In this document: positions 22,701-35,381 of the stretch, in pieces
Layout of the letters: each line of letters opens with the position of its first letter
How positions within the stretch are numbered: the stretch's first letter is position 1
Origin: Neostapfia colusana
Lineage: Eukaryota; Streptophyta; Magnoliopsida; Poales; Poaceae
Direction: 5' to 3'
Assembly (NCBI GenBank): GCA_030760725.1
Contig: JASWHV010000012.1
Coordinates: forward strand, 43,183,652-43,247,651
DNA length: 64,000 bases
Notes under the pieces: generated by a model
What the model saw: the letters and a program-made list of their open reading frames with translations, nothing else
Database searches by the model: none
Told to the model about the DNA's origin: nothing
Position numbers and translations under genes: made by a program

Positions 22701-24908
22701 AACGCTGACTGTGGGTCCCACCCATCAGCCTTCTTCTTCAACCTCGCGCCAGAGGCCCGAGCGGCGGCGTCCTCTGGTGAGGTTCGCTGGAACCCAGTTT
22801 TCAGTCACCTCCCGACCTCAAGTTCGCCGCCCCCCCATAACTTTCGATGCTGAACTCAGTTAAAGGGTCGCCGGCGGCCAAGACTCACCGGAAACTAGCC
22901 CGCGCCGGTCATAGAGAAGGTTAATACTCCGGCGAGGTTGGGTTCTGACGTTTCTTCACCAAATAATCATCTCTCAGGCTCTAGAGCATCAGGGAAACTG
23001 GTAGAAGCTAGACATGGGCTCTAACACCGGTGAAACGGCCGGCAACCTAGGATTCCACGGAGACCCGAGGTGTTCTACCATGGCGGCCCGAAAAACCGCA
23101 AGAACTCGGTCGTTTCTGGATCATTTAGCCTGATTCTTGGTCCAGGGGGAGCGCTAGGATGTGAGGAAGATGTTTGCAAGCTTGCTCGGGCAGTAGTTAC
23201 CCGAGCAACCCGAATTCCAGGGTAGACCGAGTTCCACCCGGATGCACTACGTTTTGGGAAAGCTGCAAATTCTCCTCACTCGGTTGATGAATCGTTATAC
23301 GGCTTGCAGCTACACGAGCTAGGGGAGATGACACACCTTTCTTGTGTGGAGGGGAAATGGTGAAAAGGGCTGTAGCTTGGTGTCCACGGTGAGCCGGTCG
23401 GGGTTCCGCCGTGAGCTTCGGTTCTTGGCGCCAAATCTCAAAATCACGCCGAATAGCAGCTCCCAACTCCGAGGTGCGCCGGTGAACAACTCGTGCACGC
23501 CCTTGCGCACCTTTTCTGTGTTGGAAGCTTGAGCGGGTGAGGCGCGGTGGTGGCTGGCGATCGGGAGACCGAGAGCGGCCGAGGCTGTTGTGTGGTCGGG
23601 GGCGAACTGCCGAAGCGAGAACGGGAGAAGGAAACAAATTTTCTTCGGTGTACCTGCTGTGGTGTCGATTAGATCGAGCGACGAGCGGCAAGCAGGAGCT
23701 GGCGCTGGAGAAGGTCGGCAACACCGGGCGCCGGCGCGCTGTCGGGCGCGCGCTCGGCCGAGGGAAAAACAGAGGCGGTGCCCGTTGTTGAGAGGCTGAC
23801 AGATGGGGTCCACCTCTCCCCATTTTTTCCCTCACTGTGCTTTAAGATTCCCCCATAAACATTGTCCAAATCTCACCAAATTTTGAGGAGAGGCCAAACA
23901 TAATGTGAGGAATCTAAATATGAAATCTCATTTCAAAATTGAGCACATTTGGCTCAGTTTCCAAATTCAAATTTGAATTTGAATGTGCTCACAAATATTC
24001 CTCCGAATAAATGGTAGATGAGCTCCAAAATTCTCCAAACTTGGAACTTAAACTCTTGAACGCTTGAGGAATGCGTTGGTGAATTCACTCGAATGCATTT
24101 AGACAATCTGATCATGAATCCTTTTAAATGATTCAAATTTGTGTTTAAATCTCCCTCATATTCTATTCACAAAAGATGTGCACATGAATGAGATTGGTGG
24201 AGTGAATTTCTTTCCCTCATGTCAACTTGTGTTAAGCATGGGCTAAAGAAGATTTTTAACTCTCTCACATGACCATTTTGGGGTTCATTATTTCATGTGA
24301 CACATGATCGAGAAAATACTATGCCTTAACTTGGTTTTATAAGTTGAAATCAAACTCTCCCAAATTATTTCCACAGCTTGCAAACGAGGAAATTCACTCA
24401 TGTGGAGTTAAAAACTGAACTGCCTTTGGAGAATTGGGCACAATTCATCCAAGTCCAATTATGTATTTGAATTCATTGTACCTTTAGGTTTATTTGGAAA
24501 AATGGGTAGCAAATATCTTCAAAAATTCCTGAAACATTGTCTACCCCCTAATTTGGACCTAACGAATTCAAATATGAAACCTGATCTTTTGTTTGGCTGC
24601 TGCAAATGAGGTTTTGATCACAACAGTTTTGAAATTCAATGTGTAATTCTCATTTGAATTTTGAGTTAGAACAAATTTGTTCCAAAACCTGCATTTAGCT
24701 TTCTCACACATATGGGAACCTCCCACCTTGGTTTCAAACCCATTTTTGGTTCCAAGATTTTCAAGTAAATATTTGAACTTGTGTGAAGAGAGCTCCCATG
24801 TGTATTATCCCATGTGAAAAAGTTTAACGAGTCCCATTTTTCATACATAGGAACCCAACTTTTTGCAAACATGAGTTTCTTTGTATTCATATTTTTGGGT
24901 CCTTTACA
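19798..24908 (-). repeat. gypsy-2 3' LTR (5111 bp)
   Basis: On the plus strand it starts TGACACGACC and ends CCTTTACA. It is highly similar along its length to 30273-35381. A GC-rich island (about 22700-23830) sits between AT-rich flanks and is bordered by TGGGTCCCAC-type motifs. Near the outer end are two hairpins (19841-19861 and 20141-20156) shared with gypsy-3. Open frames in the GC-rich part change between the two LTRs and are not called as genes. Confidence 0.93.
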
Positions 24909-24921
24909 TTCCTCCCCCCTT
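24909..24921 (-). promoter_or_regulatory. gypsy-2 polypurine tract
   Basis: On the minus strand this reads AAGGGGGGAGGAA and abuts the 3' LTR. Confidence 0.88.
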
Positions 24922-24978
24922 AAAAGAATCTCGTCCCGAGATTATAAGGTAAAAATGAGAGGGAGGATGGTGGAAAAA

Positions 24979-27135
24979 TCATAGGATGTGGGACGTCAAA
25001 AGTCGGGATAATCGACGCAAAAAAAATCCTTCGCTCTCCCATGTTGCTTCAATCTTGGAGTAGTTACTCCATAAAACTTTATAGAACCACAACGTATGGT
25101 TGCGTGTAGTTCGGTCCTTTATGTCAATGATCTGAACCAGTCCCTCCTGATATGTGAGATCTGGTTTCAGTTCATCGATATTCCCCAGCTGAGTGGTGGT
25201 TAAACACTTGAGACACTTCCTCAGCTGAGAATTATGGAAGATGTCGTACACACCGGTGAATATTGTTGGTACTTCCAGCTGGTATGCAACGGAGCCACAT
25301 CTTTCCAAAACCTGGAATGGACCGATGAATCGGGGTAAATGGAAACTCTGACAAGTGAACCCCGTCCAAAACTTTACTTCCTAACTTCTGGGTTACGGGG
25401 TACAACAATTCTGTCCTTAAACCACAGGACGTCGTCTCTGTCTTTCTGGAAACATTTCAACTCCCCACTGTCTATACGTCTCCGCAATTGTGACATGCCC
25501 TCGTCCTGTTCCTGGGATGCCACTCTTTATTCACGGATGGTGGGGATAAAAGCTAAATTGTAGAGAGCTCTAGGGGGAACCACACGTACTGGTGGCTCGC
25601 TCTCTTCCAACGGAGTGATGGTTAGATTATGAATGTGTGACTTGCGACTCAGCGCATCCGCCACCATGTTCGCCTTGCCGGGGTGATAATGGATCTCTAT
25701 TTAGTAATCCTTTATCAATTCTAACCATCATTGCTGCCTCATGTTCCACTCCTTCTGAGTGAATATGTACTTGAGGCTCTTGTGGTCGATATATGAATGT
25801 ACGAGGTTACCGAGTAGGTAGTGCCTCCACATTTTTAGTGCAAGTACCACGGCAGCGAGCTCCAAGTCGTGAGTTGGATAATTTTGCTCATGGTTTCTAA
25901 GCTTCCGTGACCCATAGGCGACCACTCTTCGATCTTGCATCAGCACACATCCTAGCCCAAAGCCGGATGCATCGCAGTACACAACGAAAGGTTTTGTTGT
26001 GTCTGGCTGCGCCAAAACGCGATGTCAGGTGCTTCACTAATGCCTCGAATGCTGCTTTGCATGTTGGACTCCAAACATCTTTGGTAGTATGCTTCCGCAG
26101 CTCTGTCATAGGCTTGGCAATCTTCGAGAAGTTCGGAAAGGAACTTCCAATAATATCCTGCGAGTCCGAGGAAACTCCGTACCTCGTGAACAGACCTCGC
26201 GGACTTCCAATGCAGCACTTGTGCGATCTTACTCGGGTCTACAGCGATGCCCTCCGCTGAGATGATATGCCTGCGAAAAAGGACTTTTGATATCTAGAAT
26301 TCACACTTGCTGAATTTCGCGTATAGCTTGTGATCCCGCAGCCGTTGCAAGACTATACGCAGATGCTTCTTGTGATCTTCCTCCGACTTGGAATATACCA
26401 GGATGCCGTCGATGAAGACCACAACAAACTTGCCCAGCTCCGGCATGAATACCGAGTTCATCAAGTACATGAACTGAGCTGGAGCGTTGGTGAGACCAAG
26501 GAACATGACAGGGTACTCATGAAGCATGTACCCCATCGAAAAGCTGTCTTTAAAATATCCCCAGTCCGTATCTCAATCTGATGGTACCTTGATCTTAAGT
26601 CCATCTCGGAAAAGATCTTTGCTTTGACCAACTGATCAAACAATATGTCGACCTGTGGTAACGGGTACTTGTTCTTAATTGTCACAGTGTTAAGCAGACG
26701 AGCACTACACAAAGTTGTAGTATTTTGTGCTTCTCCTTTGCAAACAATGTTGAATAACCCCAAGGTAACGACCCAGTCATATAAAACCTTTGCTCATAGG
26801 GTTATTCAACGGTGTCTTCCACTCTGCTCATTCATTGGGTGCCATTTTGTACGGCCTTCGCAAACTCGGTGGTGTTCCCGGCGACAGTTTCATCTTGAAC
26901 TCTACGTCCCGTTCGGGCGGTATGCCCGGTAATAATTGGGAAACACCTCCTGAAATCTACGTACCACCGGACTGTCCTTTATCTTAACAGTTTCCAAGTG
27001 GTTCAATATTGCAACCTGTTGCCGACTGGCGCCCAGAACTAATGTATGAAGACCGTGCCGTGGGGAGTTTGAGCTTAACGGTTCAAAACTGATGTTGTGA
27101 ACCGCTTTGTGGTAATTCAACCACGACATTCCCAA
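24979..27135 (-). pseudogene. gypsy-2 Pol remnant: protease end, RT, RNase H, integrase C-terminus; integrase core deleted
   Basis: Read right to left, the protease end (GMSWLNYH) and RT linker lie in 26902-27135. RT lies in 26294-26763 in two frames, and its catalytic block reads FIDGILVYS, so the second Asp is Gly. The RT thumb follows in 25952-26218. RNase H is in 25728-26015 (YCDASGFGLGC, TDHKSLKYIF-like). Downstream comes DALSRK and the region before the integrase zinc finger, up to about 25385. From there the sequence jumps to PRFIGPFQVLERCGSVAYQLEVP (about 25360-25250), the integrase C-terminus, and a chromodomain-like tail to 24979. The HHCC finger and DDE core, some 250-300 residues, are absent. 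Confidence 0.85.
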
Positions 27136-27399
27136 AATAATGTCGATCTTCAGACCCCAAGAATAAGGAGGGTCGTGGGTTATAGTCTAACCCGCAAACA
27201 AAGAGGTGCTCGGAAAACAACATCACTTCTTGTAATGCTGCCCCGGCGAAGATATGAGGCATTACCTCTTTGTAAAAGTGGTTTGGAGCTGATGTTGAGC
27301 CACAAAAGATTGACTAACAAAGCTAGGTGTGGCACCTAAGTCCAAGAGAATTAATACCGGTAGCCAATTCAGAGAAAACATCTCCGCTAACACGGCTTC

Positions 27400-27830
27400 T
27401 CCTTCTGGAACATCATCACTCACTGTGTAGTGAATGTTGCCCCTTGTCTGCCCTCTTTTCTGCAGATATAGGTACGGGTCTGATCATTGATAGTATGATG
27501 ATCCGCAACATTGAATTCCCTCCATACAATACCTAGCATAATGGCCCATCCGACCACAAGTAGAGCACGGATGTCTCTCCGGCCCTTATCTAACTTGTGG
27601 TTGGAACTAGATACATATAGCTGCAGCGATGGAGTACAAACCACCGTCTGATGCTGCTGCTCTGGAGGTGGTGCAAGTTGTGGTACTTGACCAGCAATCA
27701 ACCTCTAAGGAGTTAATCGTACAGGGGCCTCCATTTCACTGAATGGCGTTCGGAACACCAACCGGTACTTTTGGGGCACATAACTTGTACTAGCCTGCAT
27801 GATATCACCCATTTTCCTCCTCCGTACAGA
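27400..27830 (-). pseudogene. gypsy-2 Gag remnant with intact CCHC knuckle
   Basis: A zinc knuckle (C-X2-C-X4-H-X4-C: CSTCGRMGHYARYC) lies at 27567-27526 on the minus strand. Upstream on the same strand come a Gln/Pro-rich stretch (VPQLAPPPEQQHQ) and a YRLVF-type block that aligns with gypsy-3 Gag at about 61290-61340. The rest of Gag, roughly 250 residues, is missing: this block is joined directly to leader sequence near 27810-27830. Confidence 0.75.
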
Positions 27831-28291
27831 ACATACCTTGATGCACTAAATGTAGATTTTGATCCAGTTAGATGCATTTTCATAACTCAAGTTGTATACA
27901 AAAGTTAAATTTAACTTCAATATCTTTCCAACGAGTATTCACATGCTTCTATATCACTTCTGTATCAAGAGTTATGATTTTTCAAAGTTGACAGAATTCC
28001 TGGATAAAATTTGCCAGCATCTTCTTTGTATGTGGCTGGTTTTATCACAGTTGTATGTGCAAATACAATAGGAATCTGAACAAACTTTGAACTACAACAA
28101 TGTTGCTTATCTCATAACCTTTCCAACGGTGTATCATATGACCCTTAAGGATTGTTCTACAGAATGTTATAAATGTTTTACAGAAACATCCAGGAAGATT
28201 TGCATCTGTCCTGTTTTCTGAACAGTTTGCATTCAACTGGACATTCAACCCATTTGGCGTGTCATTTTGCTCTGGAGTTCTACAAAGAAGT
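27831..28291 (-). other. gypsy-2 leader, part proximal to Gag
   Basis: Non-coding AT-rich sequence, homologous on the minus strand to the gypsy-3 leader (about 55740-56170). It is cut by the LINE at 28292-28297. Confidence 0.7.
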
Positions 28292-28297
28292 TGTAGA

Positions 28298-29360
28298 CAA
28301 CAACAACTACAACAACAACTAAGCCTTTATCCCAAGCATGTTGGGGTCGGCTAGACATGAAACCCAATATCAATGAAGTAAAAGAGGAAGAGATATAAGA
28401 ACAAGAAAAAAAGAAAAAAAATAGAAAAAGGAAAAAAAGGAAAAAAGGGGAAAAGAAAAAAAGACAAAAAAGAGAAAAAAAGAAAAATAAAAAAAACAAG
28501 ACTAAGGTTCTGGCACATGAATTGCTACTTTCCATGCGGTCCTATCATGAGCTAAGTCTCTGGATACATTCCAATCTCTCAAATCTCGTTTTACCGCCTC
28601 CTCCCAGGTCAACCTTGGTCGTCCTCTACCCCTCCTAATATTTTCTCTACCTCTTAAAATCTCACTGTTAACCGGTGCTTCTAGAGGCCTCCGCTAGATA
28701 TGTCCAAACCACCTAAGTCGATGTTGGACTAACTTCTCTTCAATCGGCGCCACCCCTAACTTATCACAAATCGCCTCATTCCTTATTCGGTCTCTTCTCG
28801 TGTGCCCGCACATCCACCGTAGCATGCGCATCTCTGCGACACTCATTTTTTGGACATGTTGCCGTTTAGTTGGCCAACATTCCGCCCCATAAAGCATCAC
28901 GGGTCTGATCACCGTCCTATAGAACTTCCCTTTTAGCTTTTGTGGGACCTTCCTATCACATAGGATTCCAGAGGCTTGTCGCCATTTCATCCACCCTACC
29001 TTGATCCTGTGGCAAACATCCTCATCAATATCGCCATTGCTTTGTAACATTGATCCTAAGTATTGGAAAGAGTTCCTTCTAGGTACTACTTGTTCTTGTA
29101 GACTAACATTTCCCTCTTCACGAGCAACACCACTAAAGTCACACCTCATATACTCGGTCTTGGTCCTACTAAGTCTAAACCCCTTGGACTCTAAGGTTTG
29201 TCTCCATAACTCTAATTTCTTATCAACACCATCCCTAGTTTCATCTACCAGCACTACATCATCGACAAAGAGCATGCACCAATGGATATCCCCTTGTATA
29301 TCCTTCGACACCTCATCCATCACCAAGGAAAAGATGTATGGGCTCAAAGCTGATCCTTGA
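28298..29360 (-). mobile_element. 5'-truncated RTE-type LINE inserted in the gypsy-2 leader
   Basis: A 1063-bp non-LTR retrotransposon is flanked by TGTAGA at 28292-28297 and 29361-29366. Its 3' end (left side) is a run of CAACAA units on the plus strand, followed by a conserved AAGCCTTTATCCCAAGCATG block typical of plant RTE elements. A long purine tract on the plus strand (about 28390-28500) lies in its 3' untranslated part. The 5' end is cut inside the RT domain, the usual result of incomplete target-primed reverse transcription. Confidence 0.88.
28502..29357 (-). pseudogene. RTE LINE reverse transcriptase C-terminal part
   Basis: The frame enters at HQGSALSPY (RT block), runs through WCMLFVDDVVLVDE (catalytic FADD-type box, here FVDD) and RLSRTKTEYM, then into the thumb and C-terminal region (MLYGAECWPTKRQH, RMLRWMCGHTRRDRIRN, RLRWFGHI). 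A TAG stop lies near 28694. The same frame continues to a natural-looking end near 28502. The endonuclease and first RT blocks are absent through 5' truncation. Confidence 0.85.
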
Positions 29361-29366
29361 TGTAGA

Positions 29367-30256
29367 ACACTTAAAAATCTTTTCAAAAATGTATCATATA
29401 CCTCCATGGAGTCAATATTCTCAGAGTTATGCTCTATCAACGTCCAGCAAAAATTTCTGCCAGAACAGAGCACTCTGTTTTTGAGAAACATAGAAACCTA
29501 TCAATCCTCCCCCTTGAAGCTTAGTTCGGATGAGGAGTTCATTACTAATATGTGTTTTCCAACTTCCATTTTTAGTTTAAAGTTATTCATGAATGATTTC
29601 TTCATAGGAAAGAAGTTACAAAGTGTAGTACGGTGGCGATGCACCGTAAGACATATGACGGTACTACGTTGCCTCACACAAGAAAATCCTATACCGGACT
29701 TAGCCGACTTCATTAGTTCAGTGGCACTAAACGTCACTCGCACACGGATGCTACACATCTACCGTTTCGTGGTTAGACTACCTGCAGATAATTCAAACAA
29801 TCGTCAGACTTGGCTGCACACCGAGCCCGGTACCCATACAGTTCGTACACCCGGCCGTCATCACTCGCCCGGATGTTCTCAAGCCAAACACGCCTTGAGC
29901 TACGTGTTCACGTTACTGACCACGTGACGGGGTCTCCCAAATTGCACCATGCACACCAGGGACAGACGTTGCTCGAATACCCCAAACGCCATGAAGAGTC
30001 GTAGAGGATATTAAAGCGGGTCGGGTTACCTACCACCCGTGGGGCTCCACCCTTCAGCTTGCGCGCACTGGTGGACAACGCTTACGTGCACCCCCCAAGA
30101 CATAAACATCCCGAGATGCACGATTTTCCGACATAATCAAATAGGTTAGTATGCCACTTTTTATACACTAATAACATCCTTATGTGGGCTACTGACTCGT
30201 TCCTCACTGGATTTTTGAAAAAAGATGACCTTTTTAGTGCGTTAAACCTCAAGCGA
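29367..30256 (-). other. gypsy-2 leader, part proximal to the primer site
   Basis: Non-coding sequence that matches the gypsy-3 leader (about 54960-55740) closely. It contains a 43-bp stretch (29625-29667) bounded by GTAGTAC and GTACTAC, with CGGTG/CACCG inside, conserved at the same length in gypsy-3. Confidence 0.7.
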
Positions 30257-30268
30257 GCTCTGATACCA
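30257..30268 (-). promoter_or_regulatory. gypsy-2 primer-binding site
   Basis: On the minus strand this reads TGGTATCAGAGC, four bases inside the 5' LTR, complementary to initiator tRNA-Met. It fixes the element's orientation. Confidence 0.9.
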
Positions 30269-30272
30269 GCGT

Positions 30273-33200
30273 TGACACGACCCCCCGGTCTTGTCGAGCC
30301 AGGATCACGCTGAGGGGTGTTGCGTTGCATAGCACCGGATAACACACATCAAAGGTACAAAGCGGAAGCAAAGTGTTATTACATAAACAGATTCATAAAC
30401 ATTTTTACAACAAAATATGTTCAGTCTACACTCACGGGCATAGACTACGTATCGAGTTCACGTTCAGCCTGTGCACGTGTCCCCGCTAGCACGCACACAC
30501 ACTAACACGGCGACGTGCACGACTCCCACTCGAAGGGGTTCCCCTCCTGGGGTTCCGTCTCCTCCTCGGGAGTCCCTTCCTCATAGAACCCTGCAAAAGC
30601 TTCAAACACAAGCAGTGAGCACGAAGGCTCAGCAAGACTGACCCGTCTCTCCTAAACATGGAACTTCTACATGAGGGGTGATAGGTACAGGAGATAAAAA
30701 AAGTTGCAAGGACTCGCCTAATTAGTGGAACCTTACTTTCAAATTTTAGCAGCAGGTTGTGGAGAACCTTATGCTAAGGCACATGAGAGAGCCGCAATCA
30801 AACAAGAAACGCATTTCTCTCATGTACTTTGCCCAAAGTTGAAAGGAACTTTAATTAGCTCTAAACTAAAGCAAATCATTAACAATCAAGTCCATCTTTC
30901 AATCAGCAACATTTTAACATGTAACTAGCCTGTTCTTTCTACATCACGGTACAGTGAACAAGTGGTACTCACTGACCGTGAGGGACGGCGATTATAATCG
31001 ATTTACACCTGCAGGGTTACCCGAATAACCCGTCACATACGCCCGTACTCAATGTTGCCTACAGCAACCATCAAGGACACCATACGCAACCACCTTTCGC
31101 CCGTCAGCCAAATATTGAACCGGTCCCATCGTCCCGAGCACGAGGTCTCTGCACGCGCATCTCAGTGCCGCCAGCCGATTTACACCTCAAACTCTCAACC
31201 TACCCTCTGAATGACGGGCAATGCCTCAATACCCAGCTACCCGAGTTACATCAGTTTTCCGGTTCCCATATAGCCGGTAGGTCTTCGGTACTGTTCTAGC
31301 TTGTTCAACAGGCCCGCACACGGCTCAGTCCTCAATCGACACAAGCGGAGCTATAACACACATGCCCCAAAGTCCTGCTGCCCTTACTCTCCGCTCGGTC
31401 TCATTTTTCTTGACATGTGTATCATGTGCTATCTCTACCCGAGTCGAGTGCCTCTAGCCTATGCTCGCGAGTAGTTCCAACTACTCGACTTGTACCGATT
31501 CCTACTCTATCTTGGCATTGCAGTGGATAACGAGGTTTTCAATCTTAATCCCAACCCATGGTGTTCTTGGCTATGCATTTGGGGTTTCAAACAAGAATCT
31601 AATGCAAGAAGTAATGATACTCAAGTAAGTGCTCAAAAGAATAAAAAATTGTAAAAAGGTTAATGCAAACCAGAGCTTGCCTGCTTTGTAGGGTAGTAGT
31701 ATATAATAGAAGTTAGTGATCTTCAATCCCTTGATCTGTCTGAACTTGCTCAACTAATCCACACGTCAAGGGATGGCTCCGTCGATGTCCTTCATCTGGA
31801 CCCTATCGACATGTATATGCATAGTATTTTATAATGTAATTCACAGGCTTAGAGATTAAAACTTCTTAAGAACAGAGGCTGTGTAGATATCCTAATATGA
31901 AGTGGTTGCCTCTGTTGTGCAAAGAACTCAAAGAGACTAAATCTGCCTTAGATGTTTCACTACACCTCTAGCTAAGTTTCTAATGCCATATAAGATGAGC
32001 TCTAATGATCTGGACATAACTAAAGATCCCGATCTCCAATGACTTCGAAATTTTTACAGGAAGTCATACACTACACAGGGATTTAGCTTGCTAAATTACA
32101 GCTAAAGTGGAAGAAAATTGTGTCTCCCACAATTTCCACACTAACCCTATGTTGTTCTTCACATCCAATAGAATGGAGAACAAGGACAGGGAGACTCAAG
32201 GCTCAATTTGAGCTGAAAATTTGAATGTGAATTCCTTGTCACATGAAAGTGCTCTGGACCAAAAATGAACACTTTTCATTGGTTGTTTTATTCAGAACAA
32301 TTCCCTAAGCAATTAAGCAAAAGGAAGTTAATTCTGAATTAACTCACATGTTCATGCTCAACTTAGTGAACTACAATTTAAATTATAGTTCATAGAGTCT
32401 GCATGAATTTTCCTAGGTTTTTTTGGAACTAAGAATTGCCCAGAATTGAATTTCTAAGTTTTGGAAATTTTCTGAAAATATTTCTGTATTCATTTGGATA
32501 TAGCAACTTAAAATCTGAACTTTTCCTGATCAATTAACTCCAAATGAGCTGAAACTTTTACAGGAGTCTAGTAATACCCTAGAGAATATTCTGGCAAAAT
32601 TTGAGGATTTTTGTATAAACCAAACTCCCTCTAAAATTCTTTTGCTGAAAAGCTTTAAAGAATTTTCCAGAATTAAATAAGGACTTTCATACCAATTGGG
32701 TTGCATATTTGGATAGAGTTTGTAAACCTGAATCTAACCCAATTTTAATCACTAAATTTGGAGGTTTCTACACAAAGATATGAGCTTTACATGAATTGGG
32801 GGAAAATCTGAAAATGAGCTCTGTTCTATTTTCCAATTTTCAGAGACATAAGGAATTAACACCACATTTGACCAAGCAAATGAGGTCCAATGCCTCTGAA
32901 ATTGTTACTGGGGGTCAAGTGTTGTTGGAAGAATCTCCTGTCCAATTTTGGGAATTTTCCAATACACAGAACTCCTGGAACTATTCCTACAAGATTTCCC
33001 TTATATGAATTAATGAGCCAAATCCAGAGAATTTCATAAATATTGGGCTGCACCCCTGGATAGTGCTTATTGAGGGGAATCCAAAAAAATTTGTTTCACA
33101 ATTTTTGGACATTCCTACCCAAAGTTATGGCTCTTCAAAGATTGAACTGGAAACTGAAAATCCCAAAAATGTTTAAACGCTGACTGTGGGTCCCACCCGT

Positions 33201-35381
33201 CGGCCTTTTTCTTCAACCTCGCGCCAGAGGCCTGAGCGGCGGCGTCCTCCGGTGAGGTTCGCCGGAACCCAGTTTCCAGTCACCTCCCGACCTCAAGTTC
33301 GCCGCCCCCCATAACTTTCGATGCTGAACTCAGTTAAAGGGTCGCCGGCGGCCAAGACTCACCGGAAACTAGCCCGCGCCGGTCACAGAGAAGGTTAATA
33401 CTCCGGCGAGGTCGGGTTCTGATGTTTCTTCACCAAATAATCATCTCTCAGGCTCTAGAGCATCAGGGAAACTGGTAGAAGCTAGACATGGGCTCTAACA
33501 CCGGTGAAACGGCCGGCAACCTAGGGTTCCACGGAGACCCGAGGTGTTCTACCATGGCGGCCCGAAAAACCGCAAGAACTCGGTCGTTTCTGGATCATTT
33601 AGCCTGATTCTTGGTCCAGGGGTAGCGCTAGGATGTGAGGAAGATGTTTGCAAGCTTGCTCGGGCAGTAGTTACCCGAGCAACCCGAATTCCGGGGTAGA
33701 CCGAGTTCCACCCGGATGCACTACGTTTCGGGAAAGCTGGAAATTCTCCTCACTCGGTTGATGAATCGTTATATGGCTTGCAGCTACACGAGCTAGGGGA
33801 GATGACACACCTTTCTTGTGTGGAGGGGAAACGGTGAAAAGGGCTGTAGCTTGGTGTCCACGGTGAGCCGGTCGGGGTTCCGCCGTGAGCTTCGGTTCTT
33901 GGCGCCAAATCTCAAAATCACGCCGAATAGCAGCTCCCAACTCCGAGGTGCGCCGGTGAACAACTCGTGCACGCCCTTGCGCGCCTTTTCTGTGTTAGAA
34001 GCTTGAGCGGGTGAGGCGCGGTGGCGGCTGGCGATCGGGAGACCGAGAGCGGCCGAGGCTGTTGTGTGGTCGGGGGCGAACTGCCGAAGCGAGAACGGGA
34101 GAAGGAAACAAATTTTCTTCGGTGCACCTGCTGTGGAGTCGATTAGATCGAGCGACGAGCGGCAAGCAGGAGCTGGCGCTGGAGAAGGTCGGCAACGCCG
34201 GGCGCCAGCGCGCTGTCGGGCGCGCGCTCGACCAAGGGAAAAACAGAGGCGGTGCCCGTTGTTGAGAGGCTGACAGATGGGGTCCACCTCTCCCCATTTT
34301 TCCCTCACTGTGCTTTAAGATTCCCCCATAAACATTGTCCAAATCTCTCCAAATTTGGAGGAGAGGCCAAACATAATGTGAGGAATCTAAATATGAAATC
34401 TGATTTCAAAATTGAGCACATTTGGCTCAGTTTCCAAATTCAAATTTGAATTTGAATGTGCTCACAAATATTCCTCCGAATAAATGGTAGATGAGCTCCA
34501 AAATTCTCCAAACTGGGAACTTAAACTCTTGAACGCTTGAGGAATGCATTGGTGAATTCACTCGAATGCATTTAGACAATCTGATCATGAATCCTTTTAA
34601 ATGATTCAAATTTGTGTTTAAATCTCCCTCATCTTCTATTCACAAAAGATGTGCACATGAATGAGATTGGTGGAGTGAATTTCTTTCCCTCATGTCAACT
34701 TGTGTTAAGCATGGGCTAAAGAAGATTTTTAACTCTCTCACATGACCATTTTGGGGTTCATTATTTCATGTGACACATGATCGAGAAAATCCTATGCCTT
34801 AACTTGGTTTTATAAGTTGAAATCAAACTCTCCCAAATTATCTCCACGGTTTGCAAACGAGGAAATTCACTCATGTGGAGTTAAAAACTGAACTGCCTTT
34901 GGAGAATTGGGCACAACTTATCCAAGTCCAATTATGTATTTGAATTCATTGTACCTTTAGGTTTATTTGGAAAATGGGTAGCAAATATCTTCAAAAATTC
35001 CTGAAACATTGCCTACCCCCTAATTTGGACCTAACGAATTCAAATATGAAACCTGATCTTTTGTTTGGCTGCTGCAAATGAGGTTTTGATCACAACAGTT
35101 TTGAAATTCAATGTGTTGTTCTCATTGGAATTTTGAGTTAGAACAAATTTGTTCCAAAACCTGCATTTAGCTTTCTCACACATATGGGAACCTCCCACCT
35201 TGATTTCAAACCCCTTTTTGGTTCCAAGTTTTTCAAATAAATATTTGAACTTGTGTGAAGAGGGCTCCCATGTGTATTATCCCATGTGAAAAAGTTTAAA
35301 CGAGTCCCATTTTTCATACATAGGAACCCAACTTTGTGCAACCATGAGTTTCTTTGTATTCATATTTTTGGGGCCTTTACA
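30273..35381 (-). repeat. gypsy-2 5' LTR (5109 bp)
   Basis: Near-identical to 19798-24908 with scattered substitutions and short indels. It ends at the right CAGAT duplication (35382-35386). The GC-rich island lies at about 33190-34300. The hairpin near the element-sense LTR 3' end has lost pairing here (GGTGTTG / TAGCACC on the plus strand). Confidence 0.93.

Larger units (their letters stand above)
19798..35381 (-). mobile_element. Ty3/gypsy element with 5.1-kb LTRs and gutted interior (gypsy-2), minus strand
   Basis: The LTRs are 19798-24908 (its 3' LTR) and 30273-35381 (its 5' LTR), with a perfect 5-bp duplication CAGAT outside. On the minus strand it reads primer-binding site (30257-30268), leader, Gag remnant, protease end, RT, RNase H, integrase C-terminus, polypurine tract (24909-24921). 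Only the last third of Gag remains, and the integrase catalytic core is missing. The leader holds an RTE LINE (28298-29360). LTR ends (TGTAAAGG...GTGTCA in element orientation) and protein sequence resemble gypsy-3. Confidence 0.93.

Noticed and set aside
23197..23835. Long minus-strand open frame of about 212 codons in the gypsy-2 3' LTR, and similar frames in the other large LTRs (33793-34308, 57215-57658)
   Set aside because: They fall in the GC-rich island where stops are rare. The open frame changes between the two LTRs of the same element, so they are not conserved proteins.
28245..28535. Minus-strand frame rich in Phe and Leu that looks like a membrane protein
   Set aside because: It is a translation of the purine tract and CAACAA tail of the LINE and starts or ends outside the element.
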